Positions 1 through 6,632 of a stretch of 12,135 nt of DNA are shown here, piece by piece. A model generated the notes under the pieces. It saw only the letters and a list, made by a program, of their open reading frames with translations. It had not been told where the DNA came from and ran no database searches. The position numbers and the translations under genes are program-made. Source of the stretch: Microthrixaceae bacterium (GTDB lineage: Bacteria; Actinomycetota; Acidimicrobiia; Acidimicrobiales; Microtrichaceae); contig JACJWI010000014.1 in assembly GCA_020637215.1 (NCBI GenBank), positions 1-12,135 of the forward strand, written 5' to 3'. Each line of letters opens with the position of its first letter. Within the stretch, counting starts at the first letter, position 1.

Positions 1-980
1 GCCATCGCCATGAACATGTCGTCACCGCGCTCGGTGCGCTCGACGAGCATCGACGCCCCCACCGCCATGACCAGCCCGGCCCAGGTACCCCGGCGGTAGG
101 CGCTCCAGCAGTCGTCTCGGCCGACGGACACGCCGGCGTCGACGAGACCCCGGTGGTAGTGCTCGAACAGCTCCACCTCGTGGGCCCGGCGCAGCTCGGG
201 CAGGAGCCCGGCTCCCACGAAGTAGGCGGCATCCGCGGGGCCGGGACCGACGGTGCAGGTCTGCCAGTCGAGGACGGTGACGGTCCCGTCGGGGTGGAAC
301 ATCAGGTTGTCCAGACGGAAGTCGCCGTGGATGATCGTCGAGGGTTCGCGGTCCCGGTAGAACGCCTCCAGCCGGTCGAACACGATCGCTCCGGCCTCGA
401 GCACGTGGGCCTCCAGACGGTCGCGGTATCGGTCGACGAACCCGGTCCACATGGAGCCGAGCAGCCCGATCATCATGTCGCGGGCCGGGCCCCGGTCACC
501 GACGAGCCACTCGATGTCGGCCAGGGCGGGGTCGCCCCAGCGGGGGGCGTGCAGGCCGACCAGCTCGCCGAGTGCGGCACGCGCCGCGGTGAGGTCGCAG
601 CCGGCGAGCTGGTCGCCGGGCCGGGCCGGGTCGAGGTCGTCGAGGAGCAGCACGAACGACCCGGAATCCGTGTCGATGGCGGCGACGTGCGCGGTCGGCG
701 TCCTCACCGGCAGCGTCGGAGCGAGCTGCTGGTAGAACCGGATCTCCTTCTCGTAGGCCCGCAGGAGCAGCCCGGTGCTGCGGCTCGACGGATCGCTCGA
801 CGGGAACTTGGCGATCAGCGACGAACCGGTCCCGTCGGCGTGGGTCAGTCGGATCCGGTGGCTGTCGCACATCTGACCGGTGCCGAGCGGGCGTTGTTCC
901 AGGCCGGTGACCGAACGCGGCCCGGACAGTTCCAGGGCCCGGTCGAGCCACGTCGGCGTCAGCGCGTCGACGGTGTCCAC
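1..980 (-). CDS. Phosphotransferase, APH / ecdysteroid-kinase-like family (C-terminus cut by window edge)
   Basis: Predicted small-molecule kinase of the aminoglycoside phosphotransferase/choline kinase-like fold; the substrate is unknown. The reading frame translates without a stop from about 980 to base 1, giving 326 residues, and the 3' end lies outside the window. The Brenner-type catalytic motif HGDFRLDN is at residues 218-225 and the metal-binding LDWQ (DFG equivalent) at 237-240, both in the expected order and spacing for the family. An N-terminal LTPTWLDRAL segment resembles the start of bacterial ecdysteroid-kinase-like proteins. The start is uncertain: GTG at 980 has GGAGG 15 nt upstream, while an in-frame TTG at 995 directly abuts that GGAGG and would give MTVEIVD. 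It lies 185 bp downstream of the copper oxidase on the same strand, separated by a strong hairpin, so it is probably transcribed separately. Family call confident, role not. Confidence 0.85.
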   Translation of the reverse strand, partial: MDTVDALTPTWLDRALELSGPRSVTGLEQRPLGTGQMCDSHRIRLTHADGTGSSLIAKFPSSDPSSRSTGLLLRAYEKEIRFYQQLAPTLPVRTPTAHVAAIDTDSGSFVLLLDDLDPARPGDQLAGCDLTAARAALGELVGLHAPRWGDPALADIEWLVGDRGPARDMMIGLLGSMWTGFVDRYRDRLEAHVLEAGAIVFDRLEAFYRDREPSTIIHGDFRLDNLMFHPDGTVTVLDWQTCTVGPGPADAAYFVGAGLLPELRRAHEVELFEHYHRGLVDAGVSVGRDDCWSAYRRGTWAGLVMAVGASMLVERTERGDDMFMAM

Positions 981-1064
981 GATCTCGACGGTCAACCTCC
1001 ACCCCCACTGCGAGTCCGCCCGCGTCCGCCGACAGTAGCGCCGGGCGTCGGAGCCGGACGCGTC

Positions 1065-1096
1065 GGACCCCGGGGACCGTGAGGTCCCCGGGGTCC
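1065..1096 (-). terminator. Perfect 14-bp stem-loop downstream of the multicopper oxidase
   Basis: GGACCCCGGGGACC (1065-1078) and GGTCCCCGGGGTCC (1083-1096) are perfect inverted repeats around a 4-nt loop, 69 nt past the oxidase stop codon. Each arm also contains the palindrome CCCCGGGG. There is no T-tract on either strand, so if it terminates transcription it is a GC-rich actinobacterial type without U-tail. It could equally protect the 3' end of the mRNA. Confidence 0.6.
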
Positions 1097-1165
1097 TGCC
1101 TCCCCGTCCGGAGGTCGGTGCGATCGGGGGAGCGGTGGCTCGGACCCGGGTCGCGATCTGCTGCG

Positions 1166-2593
1166 CTACTGGACGACGACGGCGGTCACCATTCCGAACA
1201 TCCCGTCCTCGCGCTCGGCGTGGTTGAGGATGTGGCAGTGGAACACCCAGGTGCCCTTGGCGGTGGCCTGGAACTGCACGGTGAAGCGCTGTCCGGGACC
1301 GACCAACACCGTGTCGGCGTAGTAGGGCTGGTCGAGCGGGATGCCGTCGACCGCGGTGATCAGCTGCGGGAACTGGTGCAGGTGCATCGGGTGAACCTGG
1401 AAGCCCTCGTTGAAGTAGGTCATGGTGACCCACTCGCCCTCCTTGACCACGATCGGCTCGGTGGCGGGGAAGGACTTGCCGTTCAGCGAGAAGCCGATGA
1501 CGCCGGCGTCGTTGAGGATCATCGGGATGTCCTGGACGGGCTTGACGTCCGCCGGGATCTGCACGCCGCTGACGGTCCGGTTGCTCACGACCGGCGTGTC
1601 ACCGACCTGGATCTCGCCGAACATGCCGTTGGGCAGACCCATCTGGCCGTGCAGGTGCGGGTGGTACATGCCGATCTCGGGCTTGTTGACCGTGAAGCGG
1701 TACGTGAAGGTCTCGCCCGGCTTGATCGGATCCTGGGTGATCGGGGCGACGCCGTCCTGGTCGAAGGGGACGGTGATGCCGTGCCAGTGGACGTCGGTGT
1801 TGACCGGGAGCTCGTTCTTGATGACGAACTCGGCGGTGTCGCCGACGTTCAGCCGGATCCGAGGGGCGGGGACCATGCCGTTGTAGGTCCAGGCCTTGAC
1901 GACCTTGCCCGGCTCGACCTCCCAGTCGGTGATCTTGGCGGTCAGGTTGAACTGCTTGGTGCCGTCGGGGAGGACCAGGGTCGGGTCGAGGGGCTGGTTG
2001 CCGACGCCCTTGGTCTTGGCCGGGAACGCCTTGAAGCTGGCGATCATGTCCTCGTCCATCTTGGCGTAGTCCATCTCGCCCTCACCCGAGGTGCTGTCCT
2101 GCCCGCCGGCGGCGGCCTGGCTGGAGGAGCTCGACGAACCGGAGTGGTCCATGCCCTCCATGCCCTCGGCCACCTCGAGGGTGGCCTTCATGCCGGATCC
2201 CTCGTGGCCCGCGACGGTGCAGACGACGCCGTACTTGCCGGCGTCGAGGGGGCCGAGGTCGAGGGTGACGGTCTCGCCGGGCTGGAGCATCCCGGTGGTC
2301 TTGCCGAGATCCGCGATGGTCAGGTCGTGCTGCATGGTGCCGTCGTTGGTCACCTCGAGGGTGACTGCGCCGGGCGGGGCCATGAGCTGGCCGTCGATCT
2401 TGAACTCGGTCAGCGACACAGGGATGGTGGTCCCGCCACCGGAGCCGCCGGCGGAGCCCCCGCCGCCGTCCTTGCCGCCGGCGACCAGGACGATCCCGGC
2501 GATCAGGGCCAGTCCGACCAGGTAGAGCGCGACGAGGAACCCTGTGGCCTTGGCCCAGGACCTCTGCTCGCCGGTGGAGGGGGTTGGTTGCAT
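1166..2593 (-). CDS. Membrane-anchored multicopper oxidase with N-terminal blue-copper domain
   Basis: Predicted extracytoplasmic copper oxidase of 475 residues; substrate unknown. A hydrophobic segment at about 17-38 looks like an uncleaved signal anchor without twin Arg or lipobox. Residues 55-141 form a plastocyanin-like domain with a complete type-1 copper set (H89, C125, H130, M135). A Ser/Gly/Met-rich linker spans about 142-190. A two-domain oxidase follows with all four copper motifs: HWHG 269-272, HPHLHG 311-316, HPMHLH 401-406 and HCHILNH 452-458 with M465. This layout favours a laccase-type oxidase over a copper nitrite reductase, which would have its type-1 Cys in the first oxidase domain. 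The ATG at 2593 has GAGAGG 7 nt upstream; the frame stays open further upstream but lacks protein-like sequence. It is divergent from the histidine kinase and shares a DosR-like box with it. Confidence 0.92.
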   Translation of the reverse strand: MQPTPSTGEQRSWAKATGFLVALYLVGLALIAGIVLVAGGKDGGGGSAGGSGGGTTIPVSLTEFKIDGQLMAPPGAVTLEVTNDGTMQHDLTIADLGKTTGMLQPGETVTLDLGPLDAGKYGVVCTVAGHEGSGMKATLEVAEGMEGMDHSGSSSSSSQAAAGGQDSTSGEGEMDYAKMDEDMIASFKAFPAKTKGVGNQPLDPTLVLPDGTKQFNLTAKITDWEVEPGKVVKAWTYNGMVPAPRIRLNVGDTAEFVIKNELPVNTDVHWHGITVPFDQDGVAPITQDPIKPGETFTYRFTVNKPEIGMYHPHLHGQMGLPNGMFGEIQVGDTPVVSNRTVSGVQIPADVKPVQDIPMILNDAGVIGFSLNGKSFPATEPIVVKEGEWVTMTYFNEGFQVHPMHLHQFPQLITAVDGIPLDQPYYADTVLVGPGQRFTVQFQATAKGTWVFHCHILNHAEREDGMFGMVTAVVVQ

Positions 2594-2631
2594 TCGTGAT
2601 CCTCTCGGGACGGACTTCGGGAACGTCATGC

Positions 2632-2637
2632 ATCCTG
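2632..2637 (-). promoter_or_regulatory. Possible -10 element of the copper oxidase promoter
   Basis: On the minus strand CAGGAT is a weak match to actinobacterial -10 elements. If used, transcription would start near 2625, placing the DosR-like box centre near -44, a usual activator position. Only the spacing supports this call. Confidence 0.25.
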
Positions 2638-2658
2638 TGCCGTCGGCGGCCACGGCGC

Positions 2659-2678
2659 AAAGGGACCAAGGTCCCGAA
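2659..2678. promoter_or_regulatory. DevR/DosR-like operator between copper oxidase and histidine kinase
   Basis: The sequence AAAGGGACCAAGGTCCCGAA contains the inverted repeat GGGACC-AA-GGTCCC (2662-2675). Against the mycobacterial DosR box (TTSGGGACTWWAGTCCCSAA) it matches at 15 of 20 positions. The two inner mismatches are symmetric (T to C, A to G), so the dyad is kept. A DevR/DosR-like regulator is encoded 1.2 kb away. The site could serve both divergent genes. Confidence 0.7.
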
Positions 2679-2728
2679 TCGGTGGGCCGGGGGTCGCTGC
2701 CGGCTGCTCCTGGCGGTCCCGGGTCCGG

Positions 2729-2734
2729 TACGGT
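2729..2734 (+). promoter_or_regulatory. Candidate -10 element of the histidine kinase promoter
   Basis: TACGGT fits TANNNT and would start transcription near 2741, leaving a leader of about 44 nt. No good -35 is visible, in keeping with activator dependence. The imperfect dyad GGTGGGTGCGCACACC (2742-2757) follows immediately. Tentative. Confidence 0.3.
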
Positions 2735-2784
2735 CCTGCACGGTGGGTGCGCACACCGACGTCGGATCAGGACGGCGCTGAGCC

Positions 2785-3828
2785 GTGGGAGCTCGCAGCT
2801 CACTGCTCGCCGGTCACGGCGACGACTTCGCATGGTCTCTGTTCGACGCTGCCCCGGACGCGATCATCCTGGTGGCCGACTCCGGCGAGATCGCGTTCGC
2901 CAACGAGGCCGCCGGCCAGATGTTCGGCTGTCCTGTCGAGGACCTGCTGCGCCTGAGCGTCGAGGACCTGGTGCCGGCTCCGCTGCGGCAGGTCCACTCG
3001 GTCAGACGGCGCGACTACGAGGAACACCCCCGTGTCCGGCAGATGGGCTCGGGGCTGGAGCTCTCTGCGGTCCGTCCCGACGGCACCGAGTTCCCGGTGG
3101 AGATCAGCCTGAGTCCCATGGATCTGTCCGGCGCACGCTTCACCGTCGCCGCAGTGCGCGACATCACCGAACGCGTGCGGGCCGAGGCGGCCTACATGGA
3201 GAGCCAGGAGGCGCTGCGGCGCGCCGAGATGCGCACCGCGGTGGTCGAGGACCGGGACCGCATCGCCCGCGACCTGCACGACACGGTGATCCAACGCCTG
3301 TTCGGTGCGGGGCTCAGCCTCCAGGCGGCCGCGTCGATGACGGAGGGAGCTCTGCGGGACCGGCTCGAGGCCGTCGTGGGCGACCTCGACGAGATGATCT
3401 TCGACCTGCGGACGACGATCTTCTCGCTCCAGGGCACCCGGACTTTGGCCGGCGGTCTGCGCGGCGAGCTGCTCGACGCCGCCACCGAGGCGGGTCTGGC
3501 GTCCGGGCTGGACGTCCGGGTGCAGTTCGACGGGCCGATCGAGTCGCTCGACGACCGCGTCGCTCCGCACCTGCTGCCGGTGCTGCGCGAGGCGTTGGCC
3601 AACGTGGCCAAGCACGCCCAGGCCACCCGGGCCCGCGTGTCGGTGGTGGTCGACGCGGACGTGGCGTTGGTCGTCGCCGACGACGGCATCGGTGCCCCCG
3701 ACGAGGTGTTCGGCGGTTCGGGCCTGTCGAACCTGGCCGCCCGGGCCGAGGAGCTGGGGGGGACGTCGTCGCTGGTGCCCGGCCCCGATGGGGGATCGGT
3801 CCTCGAGTGGCGGGTGCCGCGGACCTGA
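2785..3828 (+). CDS. PAS-domain sensor histidine kinase, DevS/NarX (HisKA_3) type
   Basis: Cytoplasmic sensor kinase of 347 residues with no transmembrane segment. A single PAS domain covers about 14-130. The HisKA_3 dimerisation helix follows, with phosphoacceptor H165 in RDLHDTVIQRLF, a motif nearly identical to that of mycobacterial DevS/DosT. The HATPase_c domain shows the N box (N273 in EALANVAKHA), G1 DDGIG 299-303 and G2 GSGLSNL 311-317. DevS and DosT sense O2, NO and CO with heme GAF domains, which are absent here. H71 (PAPLRQVH) falls where FixL PAS has its heme-proximal His, but the FixL distal Arg position appears to be Leu, so heme binding is only possible. The start is constrained: an in-frame TGA sits at 2779-2781 and GTG 2785 is the first start after it. 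It is convergent with the response regulator, its likely partner. Confidence 0.93.
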   Translation: MGARSSLLAGHGDDFAWSLFDAAPDAIILVADSGEIAFANEAAGQMFGCPVEDLLRLSVEDLVPAPLRQVHSVRRRDYEEHPRVRQMGSGLELSAVRPDGTEFPVEISLSPMDLSGARFTVAAVRDITERVRAEAAYMESQEALRRAEMRTAVVEDRDRIARDLHDTVIQRLFGAGLSLQAAASMTEGALRDRLEAVVGDLDEMIFDLRTTIFSLQGTRTLAGGLRGELLDAATEAGLASGLDVRVQFDGPIESLDDRVAPHLLPVLREALANVAKHAQATRARVSVVVDADVALVVADDGIGAPDEVFGGSGLSNLAARAEELGGTSSLVPGPDGGSVLEWRVPRT

Positions 3829-3855
3829 CGGGTCCGGTCGGGTCGAAGTCGGCGA

Positions 3856-3880
3856 CCGCGGCCGCGGGGCCGATCGGCCC
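3856..3880. terminator. GC-rich palindromes between convergent kinase and regulator genes
   Basis: Two abutting perfect palindromes, CCGCGGCCGCGG (3856-3867) and GGGCCGATCGGCCC (3867-3880), fill the 63-bp gap between two convergent stop codons. They may act as a bidirectional terminator. There is no T-tract, so this rests on position and symmetry. Confidence 0.4.
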
Positions 3881-3891
3881 GCTCCAGGACC

Positions 3892-4536
3892 TCAGCGGTG
3901 CTGGCGTTCGGCCATCCGGGCCGCGTACACGGCCGCTTCGGTGCGGCGGCTCATGCCCATCTTGGCCAACAGGTTCGACACGTAGTTCTTGACGGTCTTC
4001 TCGGCCAGGAACATCTCATCGGCGATCTGGCGGTTGGTCATGCCGTCGGCCAACAGGTCCAGGATGCGTCGCTCCTGGGGGGTCAGGTGGCTGAGGCGCT
4101 CGTCCTCCTCGGGCCCGCTGCGGATCCGCTTGGCGGCCCGCTCACGAAGCACGGGGTCGAGCAGCGAGTGTCCGGTGGCCACCTGTCGGACCGCGTCGAC
4201 GAGGTCCGAGCCGCGGACCTGCTTGAGCACGTAGCCCGAGGCGCCGGCCACCACCGCATCGAGGAGGGCGTCGTCGTCGGGGAACGAGGTGAGCATGAGG
4301 CAGCTCAGCTCCGGCCGCTGGGACCGCAGCTCCCGGCACAGTTCGATCCCGGTCCCGTCGGGCAGCTGCACGTCGAGCACGGCCACGTCGGGGGCGGCGG
4401 CGGGGACCCGCTCGATGGCCTCGGCCACCGAGCCGGCTTCTCCGACGACGGTCACGTCACCCGTGCTCTCGAGGAGGTCGCGCACGCCTCGTCGGACGAC
4501 CTCGTGGTCGTCCACGAGGAACACGGTGATGGTCAT
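3892..4536 (-). CDS. devR: DevR/DosR-like response regulator (NarL/FixJ family)
   Basis: Response regulator of 214 residues, close in sequence and length to mycobacterial DevR/DosR, the dormancy regulator activated by DevS/DosT under hypoxia and NO. The N-terminus (VFLVDDHEVVRRG), the phosphorylation region (VAVLDVQLPDGTGIELC, D55) and the helix-turn-helix (FLAEKTVKNYVS, about 176-187) match DosR nearly residue for residue as I recall it. Receiver residues D9, D10, D55, T83 and K105 are all present. The LuxR-type HTH spans about 148-210, with K180, K183 and N184 at the positions of DosR base-contacting residues. ATG 4536 has AGGA 10 nt upstream. It is divergent from the acyl-CoA synthetase across an array of DosR-like repeats, which suggests autoregulation. 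The cognate kinase is the convergent neighbour. Confidence 0.95.
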   Translation of the reverse strand: MTITVFLVDDHEVVRRGVRDLLESTGDVTVVGEAGSVAEAIERVPAAAPDVAVLDVQLPDGTGIELCRELRSQRPELSCLMLTSFPDDDALLDAVVAGASGYVLKQVRGSDLVDAVRQVATGHSLLDPVLRERAAKRIRSGPEEDERLSHLTPQERRILDLLADGMTNRQIADEMFLAEKTVKNYVSNLLAKMGMSRRTEAAVYAARMAERQHR

Positions 4537-4602
4537 TGGCTCATTTCCTGTCGGGTCGTGGACCGTGGGTCAAGGCTGCCGTGTCCGGGCCGCGGGTGCA
4601 CA

Positions 4603-4667
4603 GGGCCGAAGGTCCCGACGGGGGAGCCGAAGGTCCCGACGGGGGAGCCGAGGGTCCCGACGGGACG
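4603..4667. repeat. Three tandem 21-bp repeats containing DosR-like half-sites
   Basis: The unit (GAAGGTCCCGACGGGGGAGC plus C) occurs at 4608-4628 and, identical, at 4629-4649. A third, diverged copy (GAGGGTCCCGACGGGACG) is at 4650-4667. With the bases before each copy they form degenerate DosR-like boxes: GGGCCGAAGGTCCC (4603-4616), GAGCCGAAGGTCCC (4624-4637) and GAGCCGAGGGTCCC (4645-4658). One half-site (GGTCCC) is intact in each. The 21-bp period puts all three on the same helix face. The array lies between the divergent regulator and acyl-CoA synthetase genes. Confidence 0.75.
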
Positions 4668-4714
4668 AGGGAGTCGAGCTGACGGCCCGTCAGATGGCGG
4701 CGGTGATCCCTCGC

Positions 4715-4720
4715 TACTGT
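4715..4720 (+). promoter_or_regulatory. -10 element of a leaderless promoter for the acyl-CoA synthetase
   Basis: TACTGT (TANNNT) ends 7 nt before the ATG at 4728, the spacing expected if transcription starts at the A of the start codon. No TTGACA-like -35 is present at 4692-4697 (AGATGG), which fits activation from the repeat array upstream. No Shine-Dalgarno is visible. Confidence 0.6.
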
Positions 4721-4727
4721 CTGGACC

Positions 4728-6407
4728 ATGACGTCCGGCACAGCAGATCGAGACCAGTTCGACCTCGCGACGGTGAACGAGGTGGTGTCCGCCGCGGTCC
4801 CCGACCGCGAGGCGGTCGTCTTCGGCGACCGTCGCCTGACCTACGGCGAGCTGGCCGAGCGGAGCCGCCGTCTGGCCTCTTACCTGCACGGCAAGGGGAT
4901 CGGCTGCCACACCGAACGCGCCGAGCTGGCTCCCCACGAGTCGGGTCAGGACCACGTGGCGCTGTACCTCTACAACGGCAACGAGTACCTGGAGGGCGTC
5001 CTCGGCTGTGCCAAGGCCCGGGCCGTGTCGTTCAACGTGAACTACCGCTACGTCGCCGAGGAGCTCCGCTACCTGTTCGACAACGCTTCGGCCCGCGGCG
5101 TGATCTACCACGCCAGCTTCGCTCCCGTCGTCGCCGAGCTGCTCGAGTCGATGGAGCCCGAGGAGCGCGGTCGCATCGGGGTGCTGCTCCAGGTCGACGA
5201 CGGCTCCGGCGAGGCGCTCCTGGACGGAGCTGAGGACTACGAGACCGCGCTCGCGGGGTCGGACCCCGCCGGTCCGGGGCTCACCCCGTCGCCCGACGAC
5301 CTGTACATCGTCTACACCGGCGGGACGACCGGGATGCCCAAGGGCGTGCTGTGGCGCTCCGACGACATCTTCATGAACGCCATGGGCGGCAAGGAGGTCG
5401 GCACCTGGGTCGAGATGACCTCGTACGACCAGATCGCCGATCGGGCCCGCAACAACGCCGGGTTCCGGCTGCTGGCGCTGCCGCCGCTCATGCACGGGGC
5501 TGCGCAGTGGGCGGCGTTCATGATGTTGAACTCGGGCGCCACGATCATCCTGCCGGAGTCGCGGACGCTCGACGCGGCCGAGGTCTGGCGTCTGGTCGAG
5601 GACGAGGGGGTCCAGTCGATCGCCCTGGTCGGCGACGCCATGGCGCGCCCGCTGCTGGACGAGCTCGTCGCCGGCGACTACGACACGTCGTCGTTGTTCG
5701 TGCTCGGCAACGGCGGGGCGGTGTTCAGCGCCACGCTCAAGGCCGAGTTCCTCGAGGTGCTGCCCGACCTGCTGATCAACGACTCGCTGGGGTCCTCGGA
5801 GACCGGCGCCCAGGCGTCCACCCTGTCGGCCAAGGGCGGCGTGCGGGCCGCCGAGTTCCAACCCGGACCGGGCGCGACGGTGGTGAGCGAGGACCTGGGA
5901 TCGGTGCTCGAACCCGGCCACGACGGCATCGGCTGGTCGGCGCAGAGCGGGGCGGTGCCGCTCGGCTACCTCGGTGACGCCGACAAGACCGCTCGCACGT
6001 TCCCGACCATCGCCGGCGTGCGGTACTCGGTGCCCGGCGACCGGGCGGTGTGGCGGTCCGACGGGGTCATCGAGCTGCTCGGCCGCGATTCGCAGTGCAT
6101 CAACTCGGGGGGAGAGAAGATCTTCGTCGAGGAGGTCGAGCAGGCGATCCTGTCGCACCCCGACGTGGCCGACGTCCTCGTCGCCGGGCGGCCGAGCGAG
6201 CGGTGGGGCAACGAGGTCGTCGCCGTGGTCGAGATGGTGCCCGGCGCGTCGCCCGACGAAGCCGACCTGACCGCTCACGCGGGCAACTCGGTGGCCCGCT
6301 ACAAGCTGCCGAAGGCGTGGGTGTTCGTCGAGAAGATCCACCGCTCCCCGGCGGGCAAGGCGGACTACCGCTGGGCCAAGCAGCTCGCCGCGGAGTCCGC
6401 GGGCTGA
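4728..6407 (+). CDS. Acyl-CoA synthetase (AMP-forming), FadD19-like
   Basis: ATP-dependent ligase activating a carboxylic acid to its acyl-CoA through an acyl-adenylate; cytoplasmic, 559 residues. ANL-superfamily motifs are all present: phosphate-binding loop TGGTTGMPKG 197-206, GSSETG 355-360, the PGD ATP-binding Asp at about 438, the hinge region around LGRDSQCINSGGEK 451-464, and the catalytic Lys K544 in SPAGKADYRWAK. FNVNYRYVAEELRYLFDN and the C-terminal SPAGK-DYRWAK resemble mycobacterial FadD19, which acts on sterol side chains, so a bulky or branched acid substrate is plausible but unproven. An extra stretch at about 57-76 (GCHTERAELAPHESGQDH) is absent from FadD19. Leaderless ATG start. 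The 3' end is the first unit of a 71-bp tandem repeat. It is divergent from the DevR-like gene and may belong to its regulon. Confidence 0.93.
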   Translation: MTSGTADRDQFDLATVNEVVSAAVPDREAVVFGDRRLTYGELAERSRRLASYLHGKGIGCHTERAELAPHESGQDHVALYLYNGNEYLEGVLGCAKARAVSFNVNYRYVAEELRYLFDNASARGVIYHASFAPVVAELLESMEPEERGRIGVLLQVDDGSGEALLDGAEDYETALAGSDPAGPGLTPSPDDLYIVYTGGTTGMPKGVLWRSDDIFMNAMGGKEVGTWVEMTSYDQIADRARNNAGFRLLALPPLMHGAAQWAAFMMLNSGATIILPESRTLDAAEVWRLVEDEGVQSIALVGDAMARPLLDELVAGDYDTSSLFVLGNGGAVFSATLKAEFLEVLPDLLINDSLGSSETGAQASTLSAKGGVRAAEFQPGPGATVVSEDLGSVLEPGHDGIGWSAQSGAVPLGYLGDADKTARTFPTIAGVRYSVPGDRAVWRSDGVIELLGRDSQCINSGGEKIFVEEVEQAILSHPDVADVLVAGRPSERWGNEVVAVVEMVPGASPDEADLTAHAGNSVARYKLPKAWVFVEKIHRSPAGKADYRWAKQLAAESAG

Positions 6408-6622
6408 GCTGACCACGTCGGGGCGGGCGGGCTGCGGCGCGCTGGGCCGAGCAGCTCGCCGCGGAGTCCGCGGGCTGAGCTGACGACGGCGGGGCGGGCG
6501 GGCTGCGGCGCGCTGGGCCAAGCAGCTCGCTGCGGACTCCGCGGGCTGAGCTGACGACGGCGGGGCGGGCGGGCTGCGGCGCGCTGGGCCGAGCAGCTCG
6601 CTGCGGAGTCCGCGGGCTGAGC
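6369..6622. repeat. 71-bp tandem repeat array derived from the 3' end of the acyl-CoA synthetase gene
   Basis: Units begin with CGCTGGGCC at 6369, 6440, 6511 and 6582, a constant 71-bp period, about 3.6 copies. The first unit includes the last 12 codons and stop of the acyl-CoA synthetase gene. The fourth is truncated at 6622, 10 bp before the convergent lipoprotein stop. Copies differ at only a few positions, for example base 10 alternates A, G, A, G. Because 71 is not a multiple of 3, copies are not in one frame and do not extend the protein. Each unit holds a hairpin. Confidence 0.95.
6381..6411. terminator. Hairpin spanning the acyl-CoA synthetase stop codon, repeated downstream
   Basis: CAGCTC (6381-6386) pairs with GAGCTG (6406-6411), and CCGCGG (6388-6393) with CCGCGG (6397-6402), around an AGT loop. 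The TGA stop lies in the stem region. Equivalent hairpins recur at 6452-6482 and 6523-6553; the fourth (6594-6624) has lost its lower stem. The array may be a redundant bidirectional terminator between convergent genes. No T-tract is present. Confidence 0.5.
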
Positions 6623-6632
6623 CCCGAGGGGA

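Noticed and set aside
496..1008. Arg-rich open frames on minus (22-450 and 496-1008) in the phosphotransferase region
   Set aside because: The third minus frame encodes a continuous phosphotransferase with HGDFRLDN and LDWQ motifs, so these are out-of-frame shadows.
1166..2593. Copper oxidase as a copper nitrite reductase
   Set aside because: The HWHG, HPHLHG, HPMHLH and HCH motifs are those of laccase-type oxidases. The first oxidase domain has no type-1 Cys, unlike AniA/NirK proteins.
1079..2599. 506-residue open frame on plus, opposite the copper oxidase
   Set aside because: It mirrors the copper oxidase codons, is rich in Gly, Val, Asp and Leu, and shows no motif. High third-position GC creates such open antisense frames.
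4603..4667. 21-bp repeats considered as a CRISPR or iteron-type origin
   Set aside because: The units are contiguous without spacers, no replication gene is near, and the half-sites match the adjacent regulator's expected box.
4533..6521. 662-residue open frame on minus, opposite the acyl-CoA synthetase
   Set aside because: The sense gene has all family motifs; the antisense product is Arg/Gly/Val/His-rich and low in complexity, a GC-driven shadow.
6369..6622. 71-bp repeats considered as a CRISPR array
   Set aside because: The whole 71-bp unit repeats with no unique spacers, and no cas genes are present.
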